From Iodobacter violaceini (lineage in GTDB: Bacteria > Pseudomonadota > Gammaproteobacteria > Burkholderiales > Chitinibacteraceae), in assembly GCF_011601265.1 (NCBI RefSeq), contig NZ_JAAOLX010000005.1, positions 248,001 through 312,000 of the forward strand: 64,000 bases of DNA, written 5' to 3'. Position numbers and translations under genes: made by a program. Each line of letters opens with the position of its first letter. Position 1 is the first letter of the stretch. Under the pieces are notes generated by a model. That model searched no databases and was not told the DNA's origin. It saw only the letters and a list, made by a program, of their open reading frames with translations. This document shows positions 58,007 to 64,000 of this stretch, in pieces.

Positions 58007-58263
58007 AATAATTCAAATAATTAGCACTTCTCTTTCATGTTGCAAACAATAAGGGCTTCGTAGATAATGAAAATTCATGCTTCAATCATTAATTTGACGT
58101 GCGAACTGAACACGAGCTGAAACACAGTCATTGCTTATAGCAAATCGCCTCAACTTGTATTTTTTACCCCCCAAACACAAAGAAGATTATTCCGTTTTTT
58201 TGTGTAGTAGATCTTGAAGCCGTTTGTACTAAGGCACAGATCAGCATTTAAGCTTTTCACTTT
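58007..58263. other. Intergenic region upstream of the DUF932 gene
   Basis: With the leader it makes a ~320-bp gap. It holds the divergent promoters and copy 2 of the shared motif. No gene seen. Confidence 0.6.
58096..58127 (+). repeat. Short shared upstream motif, copy 2
   Basis: Contains GCGAACTGAAC, GAGCT, AAAC and CAGT in the same order and spacing as 16371-16402. It lies ~200 bp upstream of the DUF932 gene. Confidence 0.6.
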
Positions 58264-58329
58264 TAAACTCACCCCACTGGGAACACCATCCCAGGCGGGC
58301 ATGGTGTTCTTCTTTTTTGGAGATTCATC
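58264..58329 (+). promoter_or_regulatory. Structured 5' leader (member 6), DUF932 gene
   Basis: CCCCACTGGG hairpin, then AACACCATCCC/GGGCATGGTGTT around AGGC, a T-rich stretch and TTGGAG before the ATG. The stem followed by T-run could also act as an intrinsic terminator, so it may be an attenuator. Confidence 0.8.
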
Positions 58330-59160
58330 ATGTTCGGTACTTCTCATTTAATGCACAGTAATCGTGGCGCTATCGCGTCCTCTCTAAGCAATGACCAACT
58401 CCGTCGTGCAGCTTCAAGCGTCTTTGCTGAAGATCCTCACGACAGTCGTTCTGAGCGTTATCAGTTCATCCCCACCATCCAAGTACTTGATGCCATGCGT
58501 GCTGAAGGTTTTGTGCCGGTTCGAGCCATGCAAAGTAAGACGCGTGATCTCGACCGCCGTGATCACACTAAGCATATGGTTGTGCTTCGACACCAAAATG
58601 ATTTATCTAAAACAGATATTTGCCCTGAAATTATTCTATTAAACAGTCATGACGGAAGTAGCAGCTACCAGTTGCATGCTGGCTTATTCCGCTTTGTCTG
58701 CTCCAATGGAATTATTGTTTCTGATGCCACTTTTGCGTCTGTGCGAGTACATCATTCCGGTCGAAATTTGATTGATGATGTTATCGAAGGGACCTATGAA
58801 GTTGTTAAAGAAACACCCATGTTGATGGGCAAAATAGACCTGATGCAATCCACGCAATTGAACGATCGGGAGCGAAATATTTTTGCTGAATCGGCATTAG
58901 AGCTGAAATATGAAAGCGCAGATGCAGCTCCCATCGACAGTTCAAAGTTACTTTCTTATCGTCGATCAGAAGACAAACTGCCTGACTTATGGACCACCTT
59001 TAACACTGTTCAAGAAAACTTGATCCGTGGCGGATTAAGAGGAAGAACAGCCAAAGGGAACCGGACGTCAACACGCGCAGTGAAAGGCGTATCTGAGAAT
59101 GTACGCCTGAATAAAGCCTTGTGGACGCTGGCCGAAAAAATGGCTCAGCTTAAGCATTAA
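58330..59160 (+). CDS. DUF932 family protein
   Basis: A 276-residue protein of the DUF932 type, common in ICEs, plasmids and phages. Its hallmark parts are YQFIPTIQVLDAMRAEGFVP, MVVLRHQNDLS, EIILLNSHDGSSSYQLHAGL and FRFVCSNGIIVSD. Its function is not established. It has one of the best leaders in the element, preceding a TTGGAG ribosome site. The C-terminal end is basic (LRGRTAKGNRTSTRAVKG). Family sure, role unknown. Confidence 0.9.
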   Translation: MFGTSHLMHSNRGAIASSLSNDQLRRAASSVFAEDPHDSRSERYQFIPTIQVLDAMRAEGFVPVRAMQSKTRDLDRRDHTKHMVVLRHQNDLSKTDICPEIILLNSHDGSSSYQLHAGLFRFVCSNGIIVSDATFASVRVHHSGRNLIDDVIEGTYEVVKETPMLMGKIDLMQSTQLNDRERNIFAESALELKYESADAAPIDSSKLLSYRRSEDKLPDLWTTFNTVQENLIRGGLRGRTAKGNRTSTRAVKGVSENVRLNKALWTLAEKMAQLKH

Positions 59161-59167
59161 TTTTTAA

Positions 59168-59250
59168 AATCGCACCGAAGCTATTACGGTGCTTATCAAC
59201 GGAGAGTGTGGGCCTTAGGCCCGCGCTCTTTTTTTTTGAGGAAAATATTT
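59168..59250 (+). promoter_or_regulatory. Structured 5' leader (member 7)
   Basis: CACCG/CGGTG hairpin, then GAGTGTGGGCC...GGCCCGCGCTC followed by eight T. It is a clear hairpin plus T-run, i.e. terminator-like, directly upstream of GAGGAAA and the ATG; an attenuator is plausible. Confidence 0.75.
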
Positions 59251-59571
59251 ATGCTCACTACTTACGAAATGGCAACTCTTGCAGCCTTATGCTCGAAGTT
59301 GAAAAACATCGATGTAATGCAGATTATGCTTTCAGACGGGGAATATGACCTAACGTTGCAAAGACGGATCCACATTCCAGATTTCACCACAGCTCTTAAC
59401 TTAATCACGATTGCAGAGTCTTTAGAACAACTCAAGAAAATCATCGAGAGGTGCGATGCCCTTTATTTCCAAGGCAGCCTAGAAATGGCAGATGAAAATT
59501 GGCCACTACTAACTCATGCAATCTCTATTCGCGCAGACCAAATTAGGCTGCAAACAAATAAGCCGCAATAA
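59251..59571 (+). CDS. ICE small protein of unknown function
   Basis: A 106-residue soluble helical protein from MLTTYEMATLAALCSKLKNI; GAGGAAA upstream fixes the start. The first part (DVMQIMLSDGEYDLTLQRRI) and last part (WPLLTHAISIRADQIRLQTN) have no known motif. It is followed 10 bp later by a frameshifted gene. Confidence 0.7.
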   Translation: MLTTYEMATLAALCSKLKNIDVMQIMLSDGEYDLTLQRRIHIPDFTTALNLITIAESLEQLKKIIERCDALYFQGSLEMADENWPLLTHAISIRADQIRLQTNKPQ

Positions 59572-59581
59572 AGGAACAATC

Positions 59582-59796
59582 ATGGCGGTGAAATATGTCG
59601 TTAAAGATGAACATACCCTTGTTATATTAATGATGAGTATCCAGGCCTAATGAGGGTTCTTTTTGGAAGCAGGCTTAAAGGTGGCCATGATTGGCTAAAC
59701 GGGCCAGTTCACATTACAAGCGATACACAGGTACGTTCTGCCACTAAAGAGGATTTTGAGACTTTTCGGGTAGTGATTCCTTCAGACTTCACGTAA
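59582..59796 (+). pseudogene. Frameshifted small ICE protein gene
   Basis: The ATG at 59582 has AAAGGA upstream and reads MAVKYVVKDEHTL, then runs to an early stop. Moving one base at ~59619 gives YINDEYPGLMRVLFGSRLKG continuing to the TAA at 59794 (GHDWLNGP, ATKEDFETFRVVIP). Together this makes a ~70-residue protein of a type common in plasmids and ICEs, with the usual DEHTLGY start and ATxxDFExFRV end. The Gly codon between HTL and Y lacks one G (TTGTTA instead of TTGGTTA). A single-base deletion is the simplest reading; programmed frameshifting is less likely. Confidence 0.75.
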
Positions 59797-59894
59797 GAAA
59801 GATTGATTGCAATTTAGCCTTACCGATTTATCGTAATTAATCATTAAATTAAGTTTTAGTCTTTTATATAAAGCGTTTAAAAAATCTTCACATT

Positions 59895-59954
59895 TTATAA
59901 CCCTTAGGGATACTAATCCTTAAGGGGATTGGTGTCTCACTTTCGGAGCACATC
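59895..59954 (+). promoter_or_regulatory. Structured 5' leader (member 8)
   Basis: CCCTTAGGG hairpin, then GATACTAATCC/GGGATTGGTGTC around TTAA, and CGGAG before the ATG at 59955. Confidence 0.8.
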
Positions 59955-60875
59955 ATGTCTTATAAAACGATTCGTAAAAACGCACTTAAAACCATTCAAG
60001 CAACGTTAGAAGAGTGTTCGGTTATACATTGCTACGAATATGATGAGATGAAATCAGATACGGATAACAAGATATTCTCTGTTACAGACGTACTTGAAGC
60101 AGGAAAAAAATTTGAATTTGATCGGGTATATCTCAGCTTAGAAGGTGAGCAATGGACCTATATTCGTTGTGTAATTCATAGCAACTATTTTTTCACCGGC
60201 TATCGCTCTAAAGAAGCCGCAAGACGTCTGATGACAAAAGAAGCATTTGCTAAATCTTTCCCTGACGATGCAGCAGCAGAGCTTGTCCTCGATGAATTAA
60301 AACAAAAGCAATTAGCAGAACAACGCAGCAATGATCAAGCTAAAGCAGTAATAAATCAAAAAACAAATGTTTCTCAGCCAATTTTCTATTTAGGGCAACA
60401 CATAATTGCGAAATTTTCAACGCAAATAAAATTTAGCCATATTGCAGACTATATCAATGAATGCTCTAAACCACAGGAAAATCCCCCTTACTGGATAGAC
60501 AACCAATGGAAGAAAAATTTCAACTGGGAAATTAGAGAATGCAAAATACAAAAAATTCTGACTTTAGATCCATTAGAATATGATTTATTTATGGCCAGTC
60601 TTTTAGAAGATCGCTATTATTTTTTCAATGGGACAGGAGGGACAAACAGCGACTTCAATCTCAATAGAGAAATTAAAAATTTTGGAGAATTAACCGATGA
60701 GGAACAAGTAAAGTGGCGAGCTCATGCATATAGCTTGGTTGTCATCATTCAATCGCATGGACGTAAATCAATTGCGGTAAATCCAGAAGGACATAACTAT
60801 GTTCGCTACGTTGGAATAGAACCGACACAAATATACGTGGATAAATCAATTAAAATGGTGAGCAATCAACATTAG
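59955..60875 (+). CDS. ICE protein of unknown function
   Basis: A 306-residue soluble protein. Start fixed by CGGAG and the leader. Parts include SVTDVLEAGKKFEFDRVYLS, YWIDNQWKKNFNWEIRECKI, YDLFMASLLEDRYYFFNGTG and a C-terminal VVIIQSHGRKSIAVNPEGHN. No family recognised. A Glu/Lys/Gln-rich helix (~105-130) separates the two halves. Single-gene unit with its own terminator. Confidence 0.75.
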   Translation: MSYKTIRKNALKTIQATLEECSVIHCYEYDEMKSDTDNKIFSVTDVLEAGKKFEFDRVYLSLEGEQWTYIRCVIHSNYFFTGYRSKEAARRLMTKEAFAKSFPDDAAAELVLDELKQKQLAEQRSNDQAKAVINQKTNVSQPIFYLGQHIIAKFSTQIKFSHIADYINECSKPQENPPYWIDNQWKKNFNWEIRECKIQKILTLDPLEYDLFMASLLEDRYYFFNGTGGTNSDFNLNREIKNFGELTDEEQVKWRAHAYSLVVIIQSHGRKSIAVNPEGHNYVRYVGIEPTQIYVDKSIKMVSNQH

Positions 60876-60897
60876 TAAAAAACCACCATTAAAAGAC

Positions 60898-60940
60898 AAA
60901 CCCCAGCCTTATTCCTTTGGAATTAAGCTGGGGTTTTTTT
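60898..60940 (+). terminator. Rho-independent terminator
   Basis: Stem CCCCAGC/GCTGGGG with inner pairs CTTATTCC/GGAATTAAG, followed by seven T. Confidence 0.92.
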
Positions 60941-60997
60941 AAATTTTATTGCTATAAAAAATGTAAACATGACACAAAAAATAAACACCATATATAC

Positions 60998-61378
60998 TTA
61001 AAAATCAAAAAAATTCTTTAGCTGTTTATAATGCCTGACTGAATTTGAATATTTTTTCAATAATTCATCACTGACATTTTTCATCGGCTCAGCAAATTGA
61101 GGTTTCAAAGAAAATGTACCTGTAAATTCAAGCGAATATTTATTTAAGGCATTGAGATACGCCAGCATCATTTCTCCCTCTTCAAGAGGGCTCTTCCCCC
61201 ATGATCTTAACATAGCTAAATCGTGAATTTTCTTTTCAATTTCACTCCCGACCTCCAAAAAAAGCTGACATTGCTTTTTTAAAAAATCACTATCTCTCAT
61301 TACATTGCCGTCAAAGATCGTCAAACCATCAATATCAATATCTTTAGCACTTTTTACAAGTTCATAAATTGTTGTCAT
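60998..61378 (-). CDS. Small helical protein of unknown function
   Basis: A 126-residue protein from MTTIYELVKSAKDIDIDGLT; GGA lies six bases upstream, and a longer reading from 61435 lacks a ribosome site. Helical and charged (FLKKQCQLFLEVGSEIEKKI; LKKYSNSVRHYKQLKNFFDF). No family recognised. Confidence 0.65.
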   Translation of the reverse strand: MTTIYELVKSAKDIDIDGLTIFDGNVMRDSDFLKKQCQLFLEVGSEIEKKIHDLAMLRSWGKSPLEEGEMMLAYLNALNKYSLEFTGTFSLKPQFAEPMKNVSDELLKKYSNSVRHYKQLKNFFDF

Positions 61379-61460
61379 TACAATTCCATTTTTTTTAAAT
61401 AAAAATACATAAAACCGAAAAGCAATCAATAACACTACATTTTAAATTTATATTTTTTAA

Positions 61461-61664
61461 CTATTTAGGCAATCTGATATAACCATTTCGACTAGGTATA
61501 AAACAATTATCGCTTCTAGCCGAAGTTTTAAGATTGCCACGCAATGCCTGAACCCAACCCCGCTCATACTCATTAAACTGCACGGAGCCTTGTTCGAAAG
61601 GTATCTTTAACGGCAGGCCAGATAAGAAATTTTCTTGCCCTAATAAAAATTCATTAGATTCCAT
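61461..61664 (-). CDS. Small protein of unknown function
   Basis: A 67-residue protein: FLSGLPLKIPFEQGSVQFNE then YERGWVQALRGNL. The Gly-rich GLP and the YERGWVQALRG helix look a little like small RMF/CrpP-type proteins, but this is not strong. Its start shares one base with the stop of the gene before it, so it is coupled. Confidence 0.6.
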   Translation of the reverse strand: MESNEFLLGQENFLSGLPLKIPFEQGSVQFNEYERGWVQALRGNLKTSARSDNCFIPSRNGYIRLPK

Positions 61665-61930
61665 CAGGAACGTTCCTTACTATTTTCCTTATTGCGCTCA
61701 CGCAATTGAATAGCAGACATTCCTTGAATAAGTCCAAGCATGCAATGAAGCGCCCCAGAAAAAACAATAAAGTACAAAATAAAATCAAATAAGCTAGATG
61801 AGCGATTTGAAGTGATTCCGGCAACATAAGCCGTCATTATTAAGCCAATAGAAATGGCTATAGCGTAAAGTGCGCCTTTCTTAAGACAAAGGCACCACTT
61901 ATAAATGGCGAGTAATTGATTGTTTGTCAT
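61664..61930 (-). CDS. Small membrane protein
   Basis: An 88-residue protein with two hydrophobic helices (ALYAIAISIGLIMTAYVAGI; LFDFILYFIVFSGALHCMLG) and a charged C-terminus (RERNKENSKERS). Middle gene of a three-gene minus-strand operon with overlapping ends. Confidence 0.65.
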   Translation of the reverse strand: MTNNQLLAIYKWCLCLKKGALYAIAISIGLIMTAYVAGITSNRSSSLFDFILYFIVFSGALHCMLGLIQGMSAIQLRERNKENSKERS

Positions 61931-62181
61931 TGGTAAAAACGCGATTCATCGCAAGTTGAAGAGGAAAGCTGTATATGGGCGATCACTTTATTTTTCGCTT
62001 TAAATAAAAGTGCAAGTCCTTCTTCACGCTCAACTTCATTTGCAAAATTAGCCTGCGAAAAACAAGCGCCTAAATTTTCTAATGCTGAGCGTGCCCGCAG
62101 GTAATCCGTAGATGGAAGAGTGTCAAAAAGTTTGAAAAATCTTTTTGTCTCTTTTTTCATTTGATTTAAAGCGTAACTCAT
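61927..62181 (-). CDS. Small soluble protein of unknown function
   Basis: An 84-residue protein from MSYALNQMKKETKRFFKLFD, with GGAG eight bases upstream (a frame start at 62190 adds three residues). Helical (YLRARSALENLGACFSQANF; EREEGLALLFKAKNKVIAHI). First gene of a three-gene operon with the two genes to its left; its stop overlaps the next start in ATGA. Confidence 0.65.
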   Translation of the reverse strand: MSYALNQMKKETKRFFKLFDTLPSTDYLRARSALENLGACFSQANFANEVEREEGLALLFKAKNKVIAHIQLSSSTCDESRFYQ

Positions 62182-62190
62182 ACCAATCAC

Positions 62191-62540
62191 TCCAAATTAC
62201 TTTGTTATATGTATAGCTAGCGATTCTATCGCTCTCCAATACGCAATGGGACCAACAGATAAGATTCACATAAAACCGAACTGAAATAAAAAAATTTAAT
62301 GTTGCCATTCTCTATGAGGGTACAGTGGCAACATTAATATTGTAGCAAACAGTAGGAAACTCTAATTAACCAGCACATTTCAAAGCCAGCCAAAATTTAC
62401 TCCATTCAGTACTGATATTATCCCACCCTAACCTTTGTAAGCTTTCACCGACAAACCTCAATAAATATTATACCAATCGAAAGCAATGAAACAACTTTAA
62501 AATGGAGCAACAACTTAAATGTCGCTATTTTTTAAAAATA
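62191..62540. other. Intergenic region with an inverted repeat
   Basis: About 350 bp without a gene between two minus-strand transcription units. It holds the promoter region of the 62181 operon and the inverted repeat at 62296-62347. Confidence 0.55.
62296..62347. repeat. 12-bp inverted repeat with a 28-bp centre
   Basis: TTAATGTTGCCA (62296-62307) and TGGCAACATTAA (62336-62347), perfectly complementary. It lies ~115 bp upstream of the 62181 start, at operator distance. Confidence 0.7.
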
Positions 62541-62585
62541 AAAAAAACCTCGCTTAATCCCCGGAGAAGGGATTAAAGCGAGGTT
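62541..62585 (-). terminator. Rho-independent terminator of parB
   Basis: Stem AACCTCGCTTAATCCC with GGGATTAAAGCGAGGTT (one bulge), followed on the minus strand by seven T. It lies ~12 bp after the parB stop. Confidence 0.88.
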
Positions 62586-62596
62586 AAGATTCAAAA

Positions 62597-63592
62597 TCAT
62601 AAAGCAACTTCTTTACTTTCCTGAGAGACGCGATTGTCCTCATCAAGCGGCAAAGGTAAAGACTGCTGCTGTGCATCATCAGGTGTTTCCGGCTCAACTA
62701 ACTCCCCCATCAGCTCCATGATCTCTTGGCGAAGATCATCCGGTAAATGATCAAACACCGGGTGGGCCTTTAACTTAGCTACAGTTGCATACAGCTTTGG
62801 GGCAGCTTTTTTTACCTGTTTTTGATGAGCAGTCTGCGGATTTAAGTGCTTACTTGTAATCTTTACGCGAGCACTATTATCAACAACACCGCCTTTCACA
62901 GAAAGATCAGCTTTAGCTCTTAGTTCTGCCAAAGCTTTTTCCAGAACTTGCACAACATTGCTTCCGTGCTCTTTAATTGCATCGATGGCCACATCAACAG
63001 CGACTAAACGCTCCTGAACCATTTGACGAACACGAAGAGGGGAAGACATCAACAATAATAAGCGATCAACGTGAGTGACCGATACGCAGGCACTATGGGC
63101 AATTTCAGCGGTCGTTTTACCGAACTGCATACTTAGCCTCTTAAATACCACCGCCTTTTCATACTGGGTTAGTTGCTTGCCCGAATTGCTTTGGACCAAT
63201 CCCAGAGTGATATCCTCCATCGAGGTGCCAGAAGAAACTGTAACAGCGTAAACCGTTTTAATTTGATCTGCTTCACTTAGCTCTGAGTTAGCCAAGTGCA
63301 CCGCTTCATACCGGCAATGACCATCTGTAATGTAGATAACATCTTCTAAGCCTTCTTTCGCAACAAAGACCTCCATTGCTCCGTTTTTCTTAAAACCGTG
63401 AGCCTTCATGCTGTCTGCCAGATAGCGGATATGAGCGTGGTATTCCTCATCTTTCACACGCACATTGAAATCAGGCAGAATTTTCAGCTTATCAATTGAT
63501 GGCTGCCAAAGATCGGCACTGCTCGTACCTTTCATACTGCCTTTAATTGAGCCAGGAACCAAATCTTTGATTATTGATTGATCATCGGTCAT
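62597..63592 (-). CDS. parB: ParB-family partition/regulatory protein
   Basis: A 331-residue protein. The N-terminal ParB/Srx-type domain has NVRVKDEEYHAHIRYLADSM, GAMEVFVAKEG and YITDGHCRYEAVHLA (CTPase-like GHCRYEA in place of GERRxxA). A helix-turn-helix follows (KTTAEIAHSACVSVTHVDRL). The C-terminal ~100 residues are linker and an acidic helix. In ICEs such proteins help maintain the excised circle or regulate genes. No parA is visible in the window (it would lie to the right). A 14-bp palindrome lies 20 bp upstream of the start. Confidence 0.88.
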   Translation of the reverse strand: MTDDQSIIKDLVPGSIKGSMKGTSSADLWQPSIDKLKILPDFNVRVKDEEYHAHIRYLADSMKAHGFKKNGAMEVFVAKEGLEDVIYITDGHCRYEAVHLANSELSEADQIKTVYAVTVSSGTSMEDITLGLVQSNSGKQLTQYEKAVVFKRLSMQFGKTTAEIAHSACVSVTHVDRLLLLMSSPLRVRQMVQERLVAVDVAIDAIKEHGSNVVQVLEKALAELRAKADLSVKGGVVDNSARVKITSKHLNPQTAHQKQVKKAAPKLYATVAKLKAHPVFDHLPDDLRQEIMELMGELVEPETPDDAQQQSLPLPLDEDNRVSQESKEVAL

Positions 63593-63612
63593 TTTTAATA
63601 CCTATTAAATAA

Positions 63613-63626
63613 TATGGCATGCCATA
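63613..63626 (-). promoter_or_regulatory. Palindrome upstream of parB
   Basis: TATGGCATGCCATA is a perfect 14-bp palindrome, 20 bp before the parB start codon. It could be an autoregulatory operator or a ParB-binding site. Confidence 0.55.
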
Positions 63627-64000
63627 AAATGTACATGCTGAATATTGAATGATTAGGTATATCATAGCAAGAGGGAAATAAACCCCTTTTGCTATGAATT
63701 ACCCATTATGAATTTTCTACTTATTATAGCATAATGCCAGTTTAATTTATTAATGGAACATATAGCGATCCAAATTACTTAGCAATCTAAAAATATAAAA
63801 CATACTTTATATTAAAATCCTTAAAACATAAGCGTCAATGATCGCTTATGTCCCATACAAAGCATATTTAATCTATTTTTAACATATGCATGCATGCGTT
63901 CTCTTGCACTATTCCTCAAGGGAACCTCCATACGTTTGATACTCTCTATTTTTGCGCTTAAACGACGCGACAAAGGATAGTTTTTATTTTCAAAAAGAAT
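63627..64000. other. Intergenic region at the window edge
   Basis: No gene visible. It holds the parB promoter region, a CATAAGCG/CGCTTATG hairpin (63827-63850) and AT-rich DNA. It runs to the window end. Confidence 0.5.

Larger units (their letters stand above)
4860..64000. mobile_element. Integrative and conjugative element (left end to beyond the window)
   Basis: From the tRNA-Thr gene rightward the content is that of an ICE: tyrosine integrase, trb-type secretion genes, thin pilus genes, defence and toxin-antitoxin genes, many small ICE-type unknown genes and parB. The bases look more AT-rich than the iron operon on the left. No direct repeat of the tRNA was found inside the window, and neither relaxase nor coupling protein is present, so the right end must lie outside. 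The exact left junction (between 4784 and 5060) was not resolved. Confidence 0.85.

Overview
The window reads as a proteobacterial chromosome carrying an integrative and conjugative element (ICE). The first ~4.9 kb look chromosomal: an iron uptake operon (FecCD permease, substrate-binding protein, TonB-dependent receptor, Fur box), a divergent AraC-type regulator, and tRNA-Thr(TGT). The protein families suggest a betaproteobacterium, perhaps Neisseriales, but the taxon cannot be fixed by eye. The element runs from about 4.9 kb past the right edge of the window. I see no right attachment site, no relaxase and no VirD4/TraG coupling protein, so part of it lies outside.

Layout: 5.0-6.0 kb, tyrosine integrase next to tRNA-Thr. 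6.1-12.3 kb, type IV secretion genes of trb type (trbB, C, D, E, J, small membrane protein, L). 12.3-17 kb, ICE-type conserved protein, membrane protein, UvrD-like helicase and a small DUF5710-like protein. 17.5-20.9 kb (minus), an AAA+ ATPase and a subtilisin-like protease that match the IetAS anti-phage system; together with the helicase block it splits the secretion genes in two. 21.4-25.1 kb, trbF (virB8), trbG (virB9), trbI (virB10) and a VirB1-like transglycosylase. 25.1-35.1 kb, a R64-like type IVb thin pilus operon (PilL/TcpQ-like, PilN, O, P, Q, R, S, V-like). 35.2-36.8 kb (minus), a lipoprotein that resembles a secreted metalloprotease whose zinc motif has been lost.

37.0-44.6 kb (minus) is a complete type VI secretion cargo unit: VgrG, a nuclease-like effector and three immunity proteins that all end in the same 45-residue tag. 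44.9-49.7 kb holds an unknown gene, a VapBC pair, an HTH regulator, several small genes, a membrane protein and a TraD-like gene. 49.7-50.9 kb is a hairpin-rich non-coding region with a strong promoter. 50.9-52.0 kb is a second tyrosine recombinase, followed by a second VapBC pair. 53.6-63.6 kb is a maintenance region of small unknown genes, a DUF932 gene and parB.

Two things are not explained by the gene list. First, five intergenic loci (16.2, 36.9, 46.8, 52.0 and 53.0 kb) each carry exactly four copies of TACTACGT with strict 11-bp or 7-bp-spacer geometry. They sit at the borders between modules, and one begins in the stop codon of the second recombinase. Second, eight genes of the maintenance class share a structured 5' leader of two stacked hairpins just upstream of their ribosome binding sites. 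Both look like element-wide systems, for recombination or regulation in the first case and for post-transcriptional control in the second.
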